From Sinotaia quadrata (Eukaryota > Mollusca > Gastropoda > Architaenioglossa > Viviparidae): a stretch of DNA of 64,000 nt. The notes under the pieces were generated by a model. That model had not been told where the DNA came from and made no database searches. It saw nothing but the letters and a program-made list of their open reading frames with translations. Below are positions 12,284-23,114 of this stretch, piece after piece. The position numbers were made by a program, and so were the translations under genes. The stretch spans positions 57,458,879 through 57,522,878 of the forward strand of contig CM054182.1 of the NCBI GenBank assembly GCA_028829895.1. Direction: 5' to 3'. The first letter of the stretch is position 1, and each line of letters starts with the position of its first letter.

Positions 12284-13000
12284 TAATTAATTAATCAATC
12301 ATTCATAACTAATTACAAGTGATGAGAATCTTAATTTATTTTATTAATAATCTTCTAGCAGACACCACTCGACTCTCTCACTTGGCAGATATGCGGGCGC
12401 TATAAACGCTACAACATTAAGATATTTACAGTCACACAATATTTCCATAGGTGGAAAACTTCTTACTAAAGGAGAAGACAAATCCGTATTTAATCTATAT
12501 TTAGCGAGCCTCCATCCACCCATTTTCCTTCTCCAAATTAAGTTTATCAATACATGTAAGAAGATCAATAAATTTAACAATAAATGTATTAAATAAACAA
12601 ATCAAACATATTTTTGACAAATACAATGAAAAAGATTACTTGACATAATATTTCCATGAAACGACATTCAAATAATTTCTATATTTCACAGTCTTATGCC
12701 TAAAATACAATTCAACAATATTATCAATACAGGATAGTTCTTATCAGAGAACAGAAATTGAGTTATTAGAGAAAAGCGATAACAGTTTCTACATAACCTG
12801 ATTTAGGCACTGTCTCAAGAATCTTTTGTTTACTTTTATAACAAGACACAAGTTTTCAGTTTATTACAGTCAATTCCATGAGGTTTTCTCTCCATGATCG
12901 AGGCTAATATGGTGCTTTGCTAAATTTAACTCCCTCAAACAGAACAAAAATTGTAGCCATTTCCAGTAACTTCTCATTCCAGAAATTGTTTGATGTGGTC
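12284..13000 (-). mobile_element. Dispersed repeat X, copy A
   Basis: On the minus strand the sequence matches 42370-43160 and 38495-39080 over hundreds of bases. Shared blocks include GCGCCCGCATATCTGCCAAG, TTAGTAAGAAGTTTTCCACC and CACTTGTAATTAGTTATGAA, then an ATTAATTAA tail. An open frame at 12344-12580 ends in PAYLPSERVEWCLLEDY and stop, and copy B has a diverged but alignable version of this peptide. It may therefore be the coding 3' end of an unidentified retroelement. I cannot name the family. Confidence 0.75.
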
Positions 13001-13784
13001 ATCTGTCCCATAAATCAATGGAGTGTGGCATATCCCTTACACTTACATACTACTTTCTGCCTCTACCACGGTCAGTCATAGCAGTTTTCAATCAGTAAAC
13101 CAGGAGGTTCAAATCATACACAGAAAGTAGAAAGGCTTTAAAAAATATAATCAGGGAACAAATGCTAAGTTTCCAGTTTATTGCTTTATAACTCCATTCT
13201 TTCTTACATTTCAGTTTCAACTTACAGTTTATTGCAACAGTATTTTATAGCCTGATACAACCACACAGTATAATAAATACAGCTTATCAAAACAATTTCA
13301 AGTGTTTACTATATACGAGCATTTTACATTTGTAGAAATAATAGTCTACTCAAATAATACGTCTCTAAAACATGAGTATACCACATCAATAGCAAAGATG
13401 CACAAAATTTTTCTAAGTCAATTCTCTCTCCAACAGTCAGTTAACTCACCATTAAAGCTAACAGCCACCTTTTATGACTGAACTTCTTGCCATTTCAAAT
13501 TCAAGTGATCAGACAATAGATTTCCGTAAAGCAGGTAAACATTTTAATCTCAGCCGATTGGCTGGTCTCTATCTCTTAAATCATAGCCATTGGATAATAA
13601 AAAATACTCACACAGTTGAACTAATTTGCAGCTACATCAGCAATTTCTAGCATTTTCTCATCTCGGGTTGTTTACTCCGATTCAGACACTCAAAAATACC
13701 GTCATAAGGAGTGCCCAAGGTCGTGTTACTCTGACAATTTAACTGTTTATATAACAATTAAATTTTAAAATAGGAAGAGAAAAA

Positions 13785-14260
13785 TTTACTCTACTACAGA
13801 CAGTATTTTATGGTTTATGCTAACTAAATCCTTTAAACAGTGTTGTATACTTGCATTAACTAAATCTTTTGGGCACTATTTATAGCTTTACCAGCTAAAT
13901 CCTTAGACATTATTCTATAGTTTATGCCAACTGAATCCTATGGACAGTAGACTATAGTTTATGTCAACTGAATCCAATGGACAGTAGACTATAGTTTATG
14001 TCAACTGAATCCAATGGACAGTAGACTATAGTTTATGCTAACTAATTCCTTTGGATAGTATTTTATAGGTTTGCTCATTAAATCCTTTGAACAATGTCAT
14101 ATAGCTGATGTTAATTAAACCTTTCGGATGGTGTTCAGTAACTTATACTAATTTATATAGACAATGTTTAATAGCTTATACTAATTTTGTGTACAGAAAC
14201 TATACTAAACTAAATCCTTTGGACAGTATTCCGTAAATTTTACTAACTGAACTTTTCTCA
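13785..14260. repeat. Degenerate ~45-bp minisatellite, right part
   Basis: Units such as GACAGTAGACTATAGTTTAT then GTCAACTGAATCCAATG. The consensus is that of 10318-10585. The two arrays flank the 3.2 kb that contains the stacked mobile elements. Confidence 0.82.
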
Positions 14261-14683
14261 GGTTCAGACACAGTTGAGTATTGCTTTCTGGAATTATCTA
14301 AGCCACAACCTTGTCAAGGTCAGCAAAATGACTAACTCTGTCCACGTCATTATAATATATTTGGGTTTGTAAATGAATTTTGTGCACCCACATTTACTTG
14401 ATAATTATTAATGCACATTGTCCACTTTGCTATTATTTATTTAGTTCTGTATATTGTGTGGGCGCTCCTGCACATACACGCACGCACACATACAAATTGT
14501 GAACATGAGAGAGAGTGTAAGTGTGTGTGTGTGCGTATTTTATGTGCAAGTCTGTAAATAGGATGCAGATAAATTACGACATACATCCACACCGATGTAA
14601 TAGCGCGTGTATTCATACATGATCCCATTGGTACATGTATATGTGGCAACATTTTTTTGTATCTTTGTGTCTTTTACCCGCAG

Positions 14684-14973
14684 GTTACAGAGAAACGGCT
14701 TTTGCCTACGCAATCTCCGCTGCAGGCGTGACGCACCAAGTGTCTACAGCCTGCAGCATGGGGAAACTGAAGTCCTGCGGATGCGACATGAGTGTTATTC
14801 ACCGCCCCAACATTGCCGGCTCTACGCTCGTCGGGGAAACTTTTGAGTGGGGAGGGTGTAGCCATAATGTTGACTTTGGCGAGCACTACGCTAAGAAATT
14901 TCTCGATTCCAAAGAAATTGCTAGAGATATTCACAGCCAAATCAATCTTCATAACAACAGAGCTGGGAGACTG
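14684..14973 (+). CDS. Wnt10: Wnt10, second visible coding exon
   Basis: Continues the Wnt fold: YRETAFAYAISAAGV, then ACSMGKLKSCGCD, then WEWGGCS-type FEWGGCSHNVDFGEHYAKKF, DSKEIARDIHS and LHNNRAGRL. The order and wording match WNT10A/B. It joins the previous exon with a split Gly codon (G|GT) and ends on a codon boundary before GTTTGT. The acceptor CCCGCAG is good; the donor GTTTGT is weaker than consensus but the protein fit is clear. The variable insert between the CGCD and FEWGGC blocks is short compared with vertebrate WNT10. Confidence 0.95.
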
Positions 14974-15159
14974 GTTTGTTTATTAAATCCTATAATTTGT
15001 TTTAAAGTATAAAATATTAGTAATCAAAGCACAAATAGATTTGGCATGGTTTAGTTTTGTTACAGTCAGCGAGAATCACTTCACTGTAGCCAGAAAGTCT
15101 AGGTACTTGGCTAAACTATTAACACCTGTACCTTTAAGCAAAGTCCTTGCATATTGTTG

Positions 15160-15312
15160 TTTATAGCTTTGTAACCTCTCTTATTTAGATATAGCTTTGT
15201 AACCTTTCTTATTTAGATATAGCTTTGTAACCTTTCTTATTTAGATATAGCTTTGTAACCTTTCTTATTTAGATATAGCTTTGTAACCTTTCTTATTTAG
15301 ATATAGCTTTGC
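15160..15312. repeat. 28-bp minisatellite (about 5 units)
   Basis: Units ATAGCTTTGTAACCTTTCTT followed by ATTTAGAT, period 28 (unit starts 15191 and 15219). Confidence 0.93.
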
Positions 15313-15690
15313 TGTCCGCGCCTTGTTACGACGTTTTCATGATTCGAGGCGCATTATATAGTTTATGATTATATGATTGTAACTTATTACAAAGCTTTCA
15401 TAGCTCAATCTTGTTATAACATTTTTATTGCTGAGAGTTGTCACAATGTTACCATTGGAAGAATCTTGTATCAAAGGTTTTTTTTGTTTTAAAATCTTAG
15501 TTGTGTTATATAACATTCGCGACTGAATCTTGATACAAAGATTTATAGCCCCAGCTTTGTTACAAGTTTCCCTAGGTGAATCTTGCTACCAAGTTTCCAT
15601 AGCTGGGTAGTGAAACAAAGTTTTCTTGGATGTCTCAATATTTTCTGGCTGAGTCTTGCCGCATATTTTTGAATGGATGTTATAAAATGT
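15313..15690. repeat. Degenerate ~32-36-bp tandem repeat
   Basis: Diverged units around the phrase TGAATCTTG-TACAAAG-TTTCATAGC continue from the 28-bp array, with which they share ATAGC and TTTGTTAC words. Confidence 0.6.
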
Positions 15691-17274
15691 TCAGGGTGGA
15701 GCGAGTGTTATAAAAGTAATATTTCTACGACATAATTTCTTTCTTCGAACGCTATCAAAACACAAATACAAAGCATGATTAATAATTGCTATTTATTTCA
15801 GTAGACAGACTTAAGCCCATTCTTGACTTTAGAATTTCTCTTGATCGATTTTCACCTTAACTCGTGAATTGAGAATAATGTAAGGGCAAACAAGTTTGGA
15901 TGATTAATTTTATATTATTAAGCGCAAATTATCAAAACAATCAATAAAAGGTCATCTTGCAGATTAGCCATTGCAAGCACTGTTCGATTTTAGGCTAGTT
16001 TATAGCCAGTGAAAGCTCAATTTTAATTCTGGTCGGATATTGGCTAATGTTTATTTTGTTTATGTTGAAGTCTTATCACTTGATTGCTTATTTTGATGCT
16101 TTGAACATGAGCAACTTGAATATACATCTTTCTTTTTAAGGGAAGATAGTGTACTTCCATGAAACAAAAACAATTTATACCTAGGTATTTCAGTGAAGTA
16201 CTTCCAGTTAGAGCTTTTGCCCCTTTAACCTGGAACATGTCGTTTTAAAGCATTACAGCCAAGAAAATTAGAACATCATCAAACTACAAAGAAATAAAAC
16301 ATTCAAGATCAATTTCAGGTATGGTGAAATAAATCTGCCCCCTTCCCCCAATTTATGACATTTTACTGTCAACATGTAGGTAACTCGCCAGCAATAAACT
16401 ATATTATTTTTTTTTTAACATTTTACCAAATTATTTACATCCGCGGCAAATATGCATACAGTTAATTGATTCGTGTTTGAAAATGACTTCTCGTGCCAAA
16501 TTTATGCTAGTTTATCTTCTGGAGTTGTTAAGAGCCGAAATTAGTTTTGAATTAAAAACATATTTTTGTCTTATCATACACCATCCATGTATTCACACTA
16601 AGAGGTGTCGATCAGCTCACTAGTAAGTGGTGGGCTGTTCACTTTCTGATAATAGCCGACAATTTTGTTATTCTCCGCTTCATACGAAACTCTGCCAATG
16701 CTTGATTACAATGACAAGATCCATTAGGATTTTTTCAGGTGTGTACGATCTCCTGTCTTATTCTGAAACTCTGTGTCTGGATCCTGGAAGGATTCCTATC
16801 TTCTAACGGTCCATTAAATTGAAATTGCTTTCGTTGTCATACACACCTCTTTATATATTGCATCAGTATTATAAATAGACAACGACCATATACAGTTAAA
16901 TGACCAATCCTTCTAGATAACCACATCATTCATTTAAGTTATTGTGATCGGAGCTGTGTCGTTGAATTATTACCATAACCATCATTTGTCGATTATCATT
17001 ACTTTCAAATTAGACGCATATATATCTAATTTTAGAAAGTCATTTATGTGTTCCGTTTATTACAAACACTTTCAGTGCGGTGTGTCTACTTTTCATTGAA
17101 GATTTTTACCATCATTATCATACCCAGTCATTCTTAACTGCGCCATCATCGCCGCTAGCGACGTTTAAGTTTTATAAAATGTTAACGTATATTTTTTTTT
17201 TTTTAGAAATTAGCTATTTCCTATTACACCTAGTTTAACCATTTCTATACACACAGACACATACATTTTATTTT

Positions 17275-17500
17275 TTTTATTTCGGGTTTTCTCTACTATT
17301 TTATGTTACATTTCTATACTCACGGACACGTGAATTTTATTTCGGGTTTTCTCTACTATTTTATGTTACATTTCTATACTCACGGACACGTGAATTTTAT
17401 TTCGGGTTTTCTCTACTATTTTATTTTACATTTCTTTACTCACGGACACATGAATTTTATTTCGGGTTTTCTCTACTATTTTGTGTTACATTTCTGTTTC
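17275..17500. repeat. 60-bp tandem repeat (3-4 units)
   Basis: Units contain TTATTTCGGGTTTTCTCTAC then TATTTTATGTTACATTTCTA and a CTCACGGACACGTGAAT end. Period is exactly 60, so each unit keeps the same frame and gives a repeated 20-residue peptide; there is no other sign that it is coding. Confidence 0.95.
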
Positions 17501-17715
17501 ATTCATAGTTCACGTAGATAGTCTACGTTGTGTGTTGCATAATTATCGTTCACTGTGGTTGATTGCAATTAGTAATACTATTTTTTCTATTAAAATTCTA
17601 TTCCCCATAAACCATTCCTTTTTCACCGCAATTTAGTTGAGAGTTTATACTGTATTTATGTATTTTGTTTCTTGTAAATCCCATTCCAGTGATCTAAGCC
17701 ATTCTTTCCTTTCAG

Positions 17716-17862
17716 GCCGTGATAAGAAATGTTCGCAAACAGTGTAAATGCCATGGAATGTCAGGCTCCTGTGAGCTCAAGACCTGCTGGAAAGCCACAC
17801 CCGAGTTCCGAAAAGTGGGCAAGGTACTCCTGAAGAAGTTTGAAGACGCTTCTAAGGTACAG
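17716..17862 (+). CDS. Wnt10: Wnt10, third visible coding exon (lipidation site)
   Basis: Encodes [19 protein letters not shown] then [16 protein letters not shown] and a [10 protein letters not shown] end. [10 protein letters not shown] is the Wnt hairpin whose serine (SGSC) is palmitoleoylated by Porcupine in characterised Wnts and docks in Frizzled. The acceptor is TTTCAG. Two in-frame donors lie 6 bp apart: after 17856 (GTACAG) and after 17862 (GTATAA). I chose the longer form by similarity of exon length, but either keeps the frame and would add or drop Val-Gln. Confidence 0.94.
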
Positions 17863-19033
17863 GTATAAAATGTTTTCTGTTTTTCGCATGCCTTCGTTTG
17901 AGGCATGAAAATAGCAAGTTTATAATGAGAGAAAAAGGTTTATAATGAAATCAGTAAGTTTACAATGAAATAATATTCTGCCTTCAATTGAGGCATGAAA
18001 GTAGAGTGAGTTTATAATTAAAGTAGTAAGTTTATAATGAAATTAATAGTTTGACTTCTTGCTGAAGAAAAGCAAAGCTTAACAGAAATGAATCAAAATA
18101 AAAACATAAATAGGACACTAAAAAGGTACCGAAAAGCAAGCCCAAATTTACTAAGATTGCCTGTCTCATCAGTCTTCGGCTACGTTGGAATGTCCTAAGT
18201 GTTATCTCTGTACACGAGGGCGTCACATCCGGTCACGTGATTTAAGTTTCTAGGCAAGTACCTACTGAACATTATTCTGAAAGTGTACCAGGGAGGGTAA
18301 GAATATCGAACATACTAATAAAGTTTATAATTGCAACATACATATTATGAGTTTGTGAGAAAGTTTTCACATTCTTTCATATGCTATGTATTTACACATG
18401 ACACTTTGAAATGATTATTTATTTATCGTTTAAGACCATCGTCAGGTTTTAATTGCATTTCATTTTTGCTTGCTGTCCCTAATTCTATCAACTGCAATGA
18501 ATAAACATAATAAAATACATTAAAATAAATTAAATAAAAATAATACATTCCAATTAAAAGCCCACGGTTACGTGTTGTGGAGTGTGACCATTGCTAAAAT
18601 GCATTTATTGTGTGCAGAAACACTTTAATAAAAAAAAAATCATAAGAAAAAGTTTCATGTATGCAGTCATCGGAAAGGACAATAAATTTTAAAAATAATA
18701 TAACTCTATTCTTAAGAGAAGTATTATAAGCTTTATCCATGTAAAGTGTATTACATTGATTTATCAAAGTCTTATCAAAGATTGTAGTTGGTTGTTAAAC
18801 TAAAAAGTCAAGATAATATACTGACGAGTGTTATATATATTTATATACCCTAATGAAAAGTCTTCTTCTATTAGTGTTCATTTCAATATCAATCTAAACG
18901 CAATGAAACAGCTAAAGATGCTTAATTTTGCACACTAACACACCCATTCATTTCATCAAGTAATCAATCGGAATTTTCTTATTAATAATTTCTAATATAT
19001 TCTTGATTCTTACCTAATATTTTTAAATTCCAG
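17863..19033 (+). other. Wnt10: Wnt10 intron of 1.2 kb
   Basis: AT-rich, with short repeats of AGTTTATAATGAAA near 17920-18045. Ends TTCCAG. No other feature recognised. Confidence 0.85.
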
Positions 19034-19351
19034 ATCGACTCCACAAATTCTGCAGACGGCAAATTATTTAAAAGGAACGGTAAGCGTCCTCGCAAAATGG
19101 ACTTGTTGTATTATGAAAAATCTCCCAACTTTTGTGATCCCAACCCTTTGGTGGATTCCCCAGGAACCACGGGCCGACTCTGCAACAAAACTAGTAACGG
19201 CGTGGACAACTGTGAAACATTGTGCTGTGGGCGGGGCTATAACACACTCAAAGTGAAGAGATCTGAAAGGTGCAACTGTAAATTTTATTGGTGCTGTTAT
19301 GTTGACTGTAAAGTGTGCACCTACAACGAGTGGGTCACCGTATGCAAATAA
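19034..19351 (+). CDS. Wnt10: Wnt10, last coding exon and stop
   Basis: Encodes the Wnt C-terminal cysteine-rich domain: LLYYEKSPNFCD, GRLCNKTS, CETLCCGRGYN, then RCNCKFYWCCYVDCKVC and a final EWVTVCK before TAA. The cysteine spacing is complete and ends in VCK like vertebrate WNT10A/B. The RNGKRPRK stretch at the start is a basic linker. The visible Wnt10 exons give 337 codons plus stop from the ATG at 493. The last few codons and the stop fall in the first unit of a 50-bp tandem repeat that continues into the 3' UTR. Confidence 0.96.
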   Translation: MDSTNSADGKLFKRNGKRPRKMDLLYYEKSPNFCDPNPLVDSPGTTGRLCNKTSNGVDNCETLCCGRGYNTLKVKRSERCNCKFYWCCYVDCKVCTYNEWVTVCK

Positions 19352-19520
19352 CCAGAAAGACGCGCCAGGTTCAGTCCACGCTAAACGTGGCAAGCCAGTG
19401 ACCAGAAAGACGCCCCATGTTCAGTCCACGCTAAACGTGGCGAGCCAGTGACCAGAAAGACGCCCCATGTTCAGTCCGCAGTAAACGCGGCATGCAAATA
19501 GCCAGAAAAACCTCGCCCTA
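19341..19520 (+). repeat. 50-bp tandem repeat across the Wnt10 stop codon and 3' UTR
   Basis: Units start at 19341, 19391 and 19441, with a partial fourth at 19491 that again reads ATGCAAATA-CCAGAAA. Shared phrases are ACCAGAAAGACGCCCCATGT and TTCAGTCC. Period is exactly 50. Confidence 0.95.
19376..19490 (+). promoter_or_regulatory. Three 3'-UTR stem-loops, one per 50-bp unit
   Basis: Each unit ends in a short inverted repeat: CCACGCTAAACGTGG at 19376-19390 and 19426-19440, and CCGCAGTAAACGCGG at 19476-19490. The stem is five base pairs in the first two, with loop CTAAA. In the third, stem position 3 changed from A-T to G-C on both sides, while position 5 became mismatched. Function is unknown. 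Confidence 0.55.
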
Positions 19521-19804
19521 TTTTTTCAAGTGCATTGTTACTGAATTTGAGGTTGCAAATCTGTAATCTCTAACGTTAGAGCGCTTTCAGATATTCAGTA
19601 TGTTATCGAACACTTCACCTCGTTGAATGTCTTAACACTGATAAAACTATTTATCTCTGCGTTATTCGATACAATGGTCCGCGACCAAGGGTCACCAAAA
19701 TTTACATACACAGCGCGTTAGAGGTCGGGACGCGTTCTTTAACTACGGAGAACAGTTGGGATCAATTTCGACATAATTTGCTTTCACCACCGTTATATTA
19801 GAAA

Positions 19805-19835
19805 AATAAATATTGGTTTAAAGAAAAGTAATAAA
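19805..19835 (+). terminator. Candidate Wnt10 polyadenylation signals
   Basis: AATAAA at 19805-19810 and at 19830-19835, about 455-485 bp after the stop codon. In AT-rich DNA the hexamer is common, so this is only a candidate. A further AATAAA-like run lies near 20176. Confidence 0.4.
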
Positions 19836-20622
19836 GTTAGTATACATGTTCTCTTTTCGATAGTACCAAAATAATAATTATAACTATTTAAAATTATGTT
19901 ATTACTTAATTTTCCATATTAATAGGTAGAAGAACAAAATATGAATATGCGACTGAATTTATTTAAGTAATAAGAAGTAATTGCATATGCTTCAAAGTAA
20001 ATATTATTTTACTTTTAAAAGAAAGCAATATAAAATTGCGTCACTATATTTATTTCTATAATAAAAATCATTATCACTGTGTACACTATCAATTTCCTTT
20101 TATGTAAAATGAATATTTAGGAATGCATTGATATAATTTTCATCTGTCTCTCTTTTATAATGCATCTGCAATTAAAATAAAAACTGATTAAAAAAAAATG
20201 GTATTAATTTAGCAAAGATACCACAAACGGAAGATTTCAAAGTGCATAACTTGGATTTTGTAATGGTCACATTGCTATTTTTGCGGTTTTAAATGTACAT
20301 GTTCGTTGTATTAAAACTAGTCTTTAATTATAATTATTTTGCGGATAACCGTAAACTACTTTGCGTTCTATGGAGAAGTTCAAACACGCCACTTTAACTT
20401 TCATTTATGTAAACACTGTTCGTGGGTTACCCTTTTCAAAGACACCCCAGCATGCGCGCTATTTCCATCTTAGTCTCAGTTGAAAGATTCGCATGTACAG
20501 AGCAGCTCTTAAAATCTCAAGCTACGCATTTATAATTCAAAGACTTCAAGTGTGTTTATCGCGTGACGGGCCTCTGTATTTTGTAAGATGCAGGGGGACT
20601 GGTAATAAACATTAAGTTACCG

Positions 20623-20769
20623 TTATTTGTGATGACAGAATAAGTCATTGTCTTGCAAACCATTCATGGTGCCATTGTCAGCAGTAAGCCTCAGAGTCCC
20701 GTCTGGAACGTCTGCTGCACACATTCGACCATTTTGTTTTAATTCTTCTCGTGTTTGAGCGTTAGTCAT
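20623..20769 (-). CDS. Candidate small ORF, 48 codons, unknown
   Basis: A minus-strand frame from ATG at 20769 to TAA at 20623 lies in a locally GC-richer block. Its composition is soluble and protein-like: it begins MTNAQTREELKQNG and contains CAADVPDGTLRLTADNGTM. I recognise no domain. A frame this long is expected by chance in places, and no splice or promoter evidence supports it. It could also be part of an old mobile element. Confidence 0.2.
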   Translation of the reverse strand: MTNAQTREELKQNGRMCAADVPDGTLRLTADNGTMNGLQDNDLFCHHK

Positions 20770-22620
20770 ACTGTGCTATGTGATTTCGTCTAACGAAGTC
20801 AGGGGTTCATTTCACTTGGTTTCGAATGTTCGCAATCACAAAAATATCAAGAAATACCCAAGGAGATTCCACTTTGAATATCATGAGTATCTTTACATAT
20901 CGAATCGGATGTCTGAAGAAACATATTTCATCTCTATTGTGAATTCAAGAGAGAGAGAGAGAGAGAGAGTTCAGTCTAGGCAATTACCTTTGCAAATACT
21001 TAATGTGGAAAAAGCGCAGGTTTTTCTGGCGTTCATCCATTAATTTGCTAAAATTCTTATTGTCACTGTTATTTACCAGTTCGCCTTTGTGGACAGTTTT
21101 GACCACGCATATTTGTGCACATTAACCTCTTTAGTGATGATTCACTTAGAACAAAATTGATCACCCCTTCAACCTTAGCAGTGAAGCAATTAACGCAGCT
21201 TTCCGCTTCCGGCAACACCCACATGAAACCAGTATATCATTTTGTGGATAAATGGAGGAGAGGCAGGCACACATTTGACACCCTGCCCTCAACTAGTGTT
21301 GTCATTTGTTTGGTCAACTTTTTTTCTAAGAATCACAAAACTAAAGTTACTGTTTCCTTGAAAACCCTATGAAACTATTTGTACAATAAATCTACACTTA
21401 AGAATATTTTTTTGACGGAGAAAAATATAATTAAACATTTATTACTTTGGTTCGTTTTGTATATCAGTATACCATTTACTTAAATCAAAATCCGTTTTAG
21501 AATTTATTTCAGAAATAGATAAATTGTTTACATTGTTTGAAAGGTTATTGCAAACGAATGGCAAGAGTTTTAATCTGGCAATTATTTCATTTCTTCTAGT
21601 TTTACTTTCTTTTGCAATTGTAAGGTTTTGCACTTTCAGAGAACAAGGAAAATCCTTTGAGGCAAAAATCTGAAAATGACACTAGCTTTAGCACAAAAAT
21701 CCTCTTTAAAGCAATATTTGGGAAAAAAAAGAAAGAAAAACGTGTTAATGGAGAATAATTCTGTCAGGCGTCCTGGTGTAAGGAAGAATACGCCATTGAT
21801 TTCACGTTATTCCACTACTGCGTCCAAACGCGCAAACAAGTCGCATTCAAAACTACAAACAACACGAGAGCTAAACTTTAAAAAAGGAACTAATAAAATA
21901 TAAAAATTCAACACGCTTTGCAAGTACGCAATACCAAAAAAACAGCGTAAAGAGCGACGTTTTCACTAAATGGCCTTCAGAAAGACTATATAGTTCTAAT
22001 AACGGCATTAAAATCAACATTGAAATTATCTCGCCTACCAAGTTCAGTACATTTTCTGAACAGCTAGAGGCGTATCGTTAAAAACCGGTTACATAAGGTC
22101 TTTAGAGTAAGACATGATATTTAACCTAGAAGATAAACTGATAGGTGTCTATTATAGATTTCAAGCCGAATAATAAAACATAAAATTATTTCTCCTAGTG
22201 ATTGACTCATACAGGGCGTGAAGACATCAAAAATAAAATTTGTGCGAATGTATGGTTTCTGTTAAAAGAACCATGGAAGCTTTGCATTCCACCTTGGAAA
22301 AGACACATTACTCGTTTTATGAAATCTTTTTAGAACATTTAATATATTTCTTCATATCAGTGTTTGTATGCCATTGTTACAATCGTTGCTTACTTACGAG
22401 CGTTATTTAACTCTAACGTCGACTTTTAAAATTGTTTTATGTTAGTTGTATGCGACAAGAGTCTGGAATATTCGTGTTGCGTTGGTTTCGTTTTCGTACA
22501 ATTACACGACATGAGTGTTTAATGAGAACATTATGACCTAATAATTGAGGTCGAATATATTTGTTCCCTCCCTCCCTCTAATCGTCAGATGTCGGAATGA
22601 AAGTCTGTACGGGTGAATAA

Positions 22621-22668
22621 ATGTGTGTGTGTGTGTGTGCGTGCGTGCGTGTGTGTGTGTGTGTGTAA
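22621..22668. repeat. (GT)n microsatellite
   Basis: TG repeats with a central GCGTGCGTGC interruption. Confidence 0.9.
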
Positions 22669-23114
22669 GTGAGAGTGTACATGCGTGCTTTCAAGAGCAA
22701 AAGTAATTTCCATGTCAAGATGTTGCTTAAAATGTATATACTGAGCGTATTCTATCTTTCTACATTTCGCACATATTATCAGTGTGCGCATAAAGTGGTC
22801 TGATGACGCAGAAACAGTTCGTCGAGTTGTGCAAGATAAAAGAATGTTACACTTTAATCATTTATAGATTTATTTCATTAAAAAAATTAATATCGAACAG
22901 CAAAGCAGTGTAGAAAAATTCATCATTAATTATCTTCGTGGAATGTTTGCTGACTTGGCATGGTTATAACTATATCAAAATATTAAGCAATAGATGAAAT
23001 TGTTAAAAGCAATTTTTTGGTTTGTTATGCTGAAGTTTGTCGACAGTAGATATTAAAAGTTTTTTCAGCAACTAGTTTACAGTTTGTGTTCTTAAGTCTT
23101 TCAACGGTGTTCAT

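Larger units (their letters stand above)
752..14683 (+). other. Wnt10: Wnt10 intron of 13.9 kb
   Basis: Runs from donor GTAATG to acceptor CCCGCAG. It contains minisatellites, repeat X copies and RLE retrotransposon fragments, listed separately. Stretches without any recognised element are 752-1438, 3940-5570, 5950-7250, 7640-8460, 9130-9770 and 13010-13780; these are AT-rich with no convincing coding signal. Confidence 0.85.
14974..17715 (+). other. Wnt10: Wnt10 intron of 2.7 kb
   Basis: Lies between donor GTTTGT and acceptor TTTCAG. It holds a 28-bp array, a degenerate array and a 60-bp array, listed separately. I see nothing recognisable in 15700-17280. Confidence 0.85.
19836..23100. other. 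Intergenic sequence downstream of Wnt10
   Basis: AT-rich, with no recognised gene. It contains a short (GA)n at 20949-20970, a (GT)n at 22621-22668, one candidate small frame (20623-20769) and several unremarkable open frames such as 21115-21372 and 21676-21903 that match nothing I know. Confidence 0.6.

Noticed and set aside
14437..14652. Open frame next to the Wnt10 second visible exon
   Set aside because: Lies on the opposite strand in an intron with GT/CA words; no family match.
17303..17521. Repeated 20-residue peptide frame
   Set aside because: Explained by a 60-bp (multiple of three) tandem repeat in an intron.
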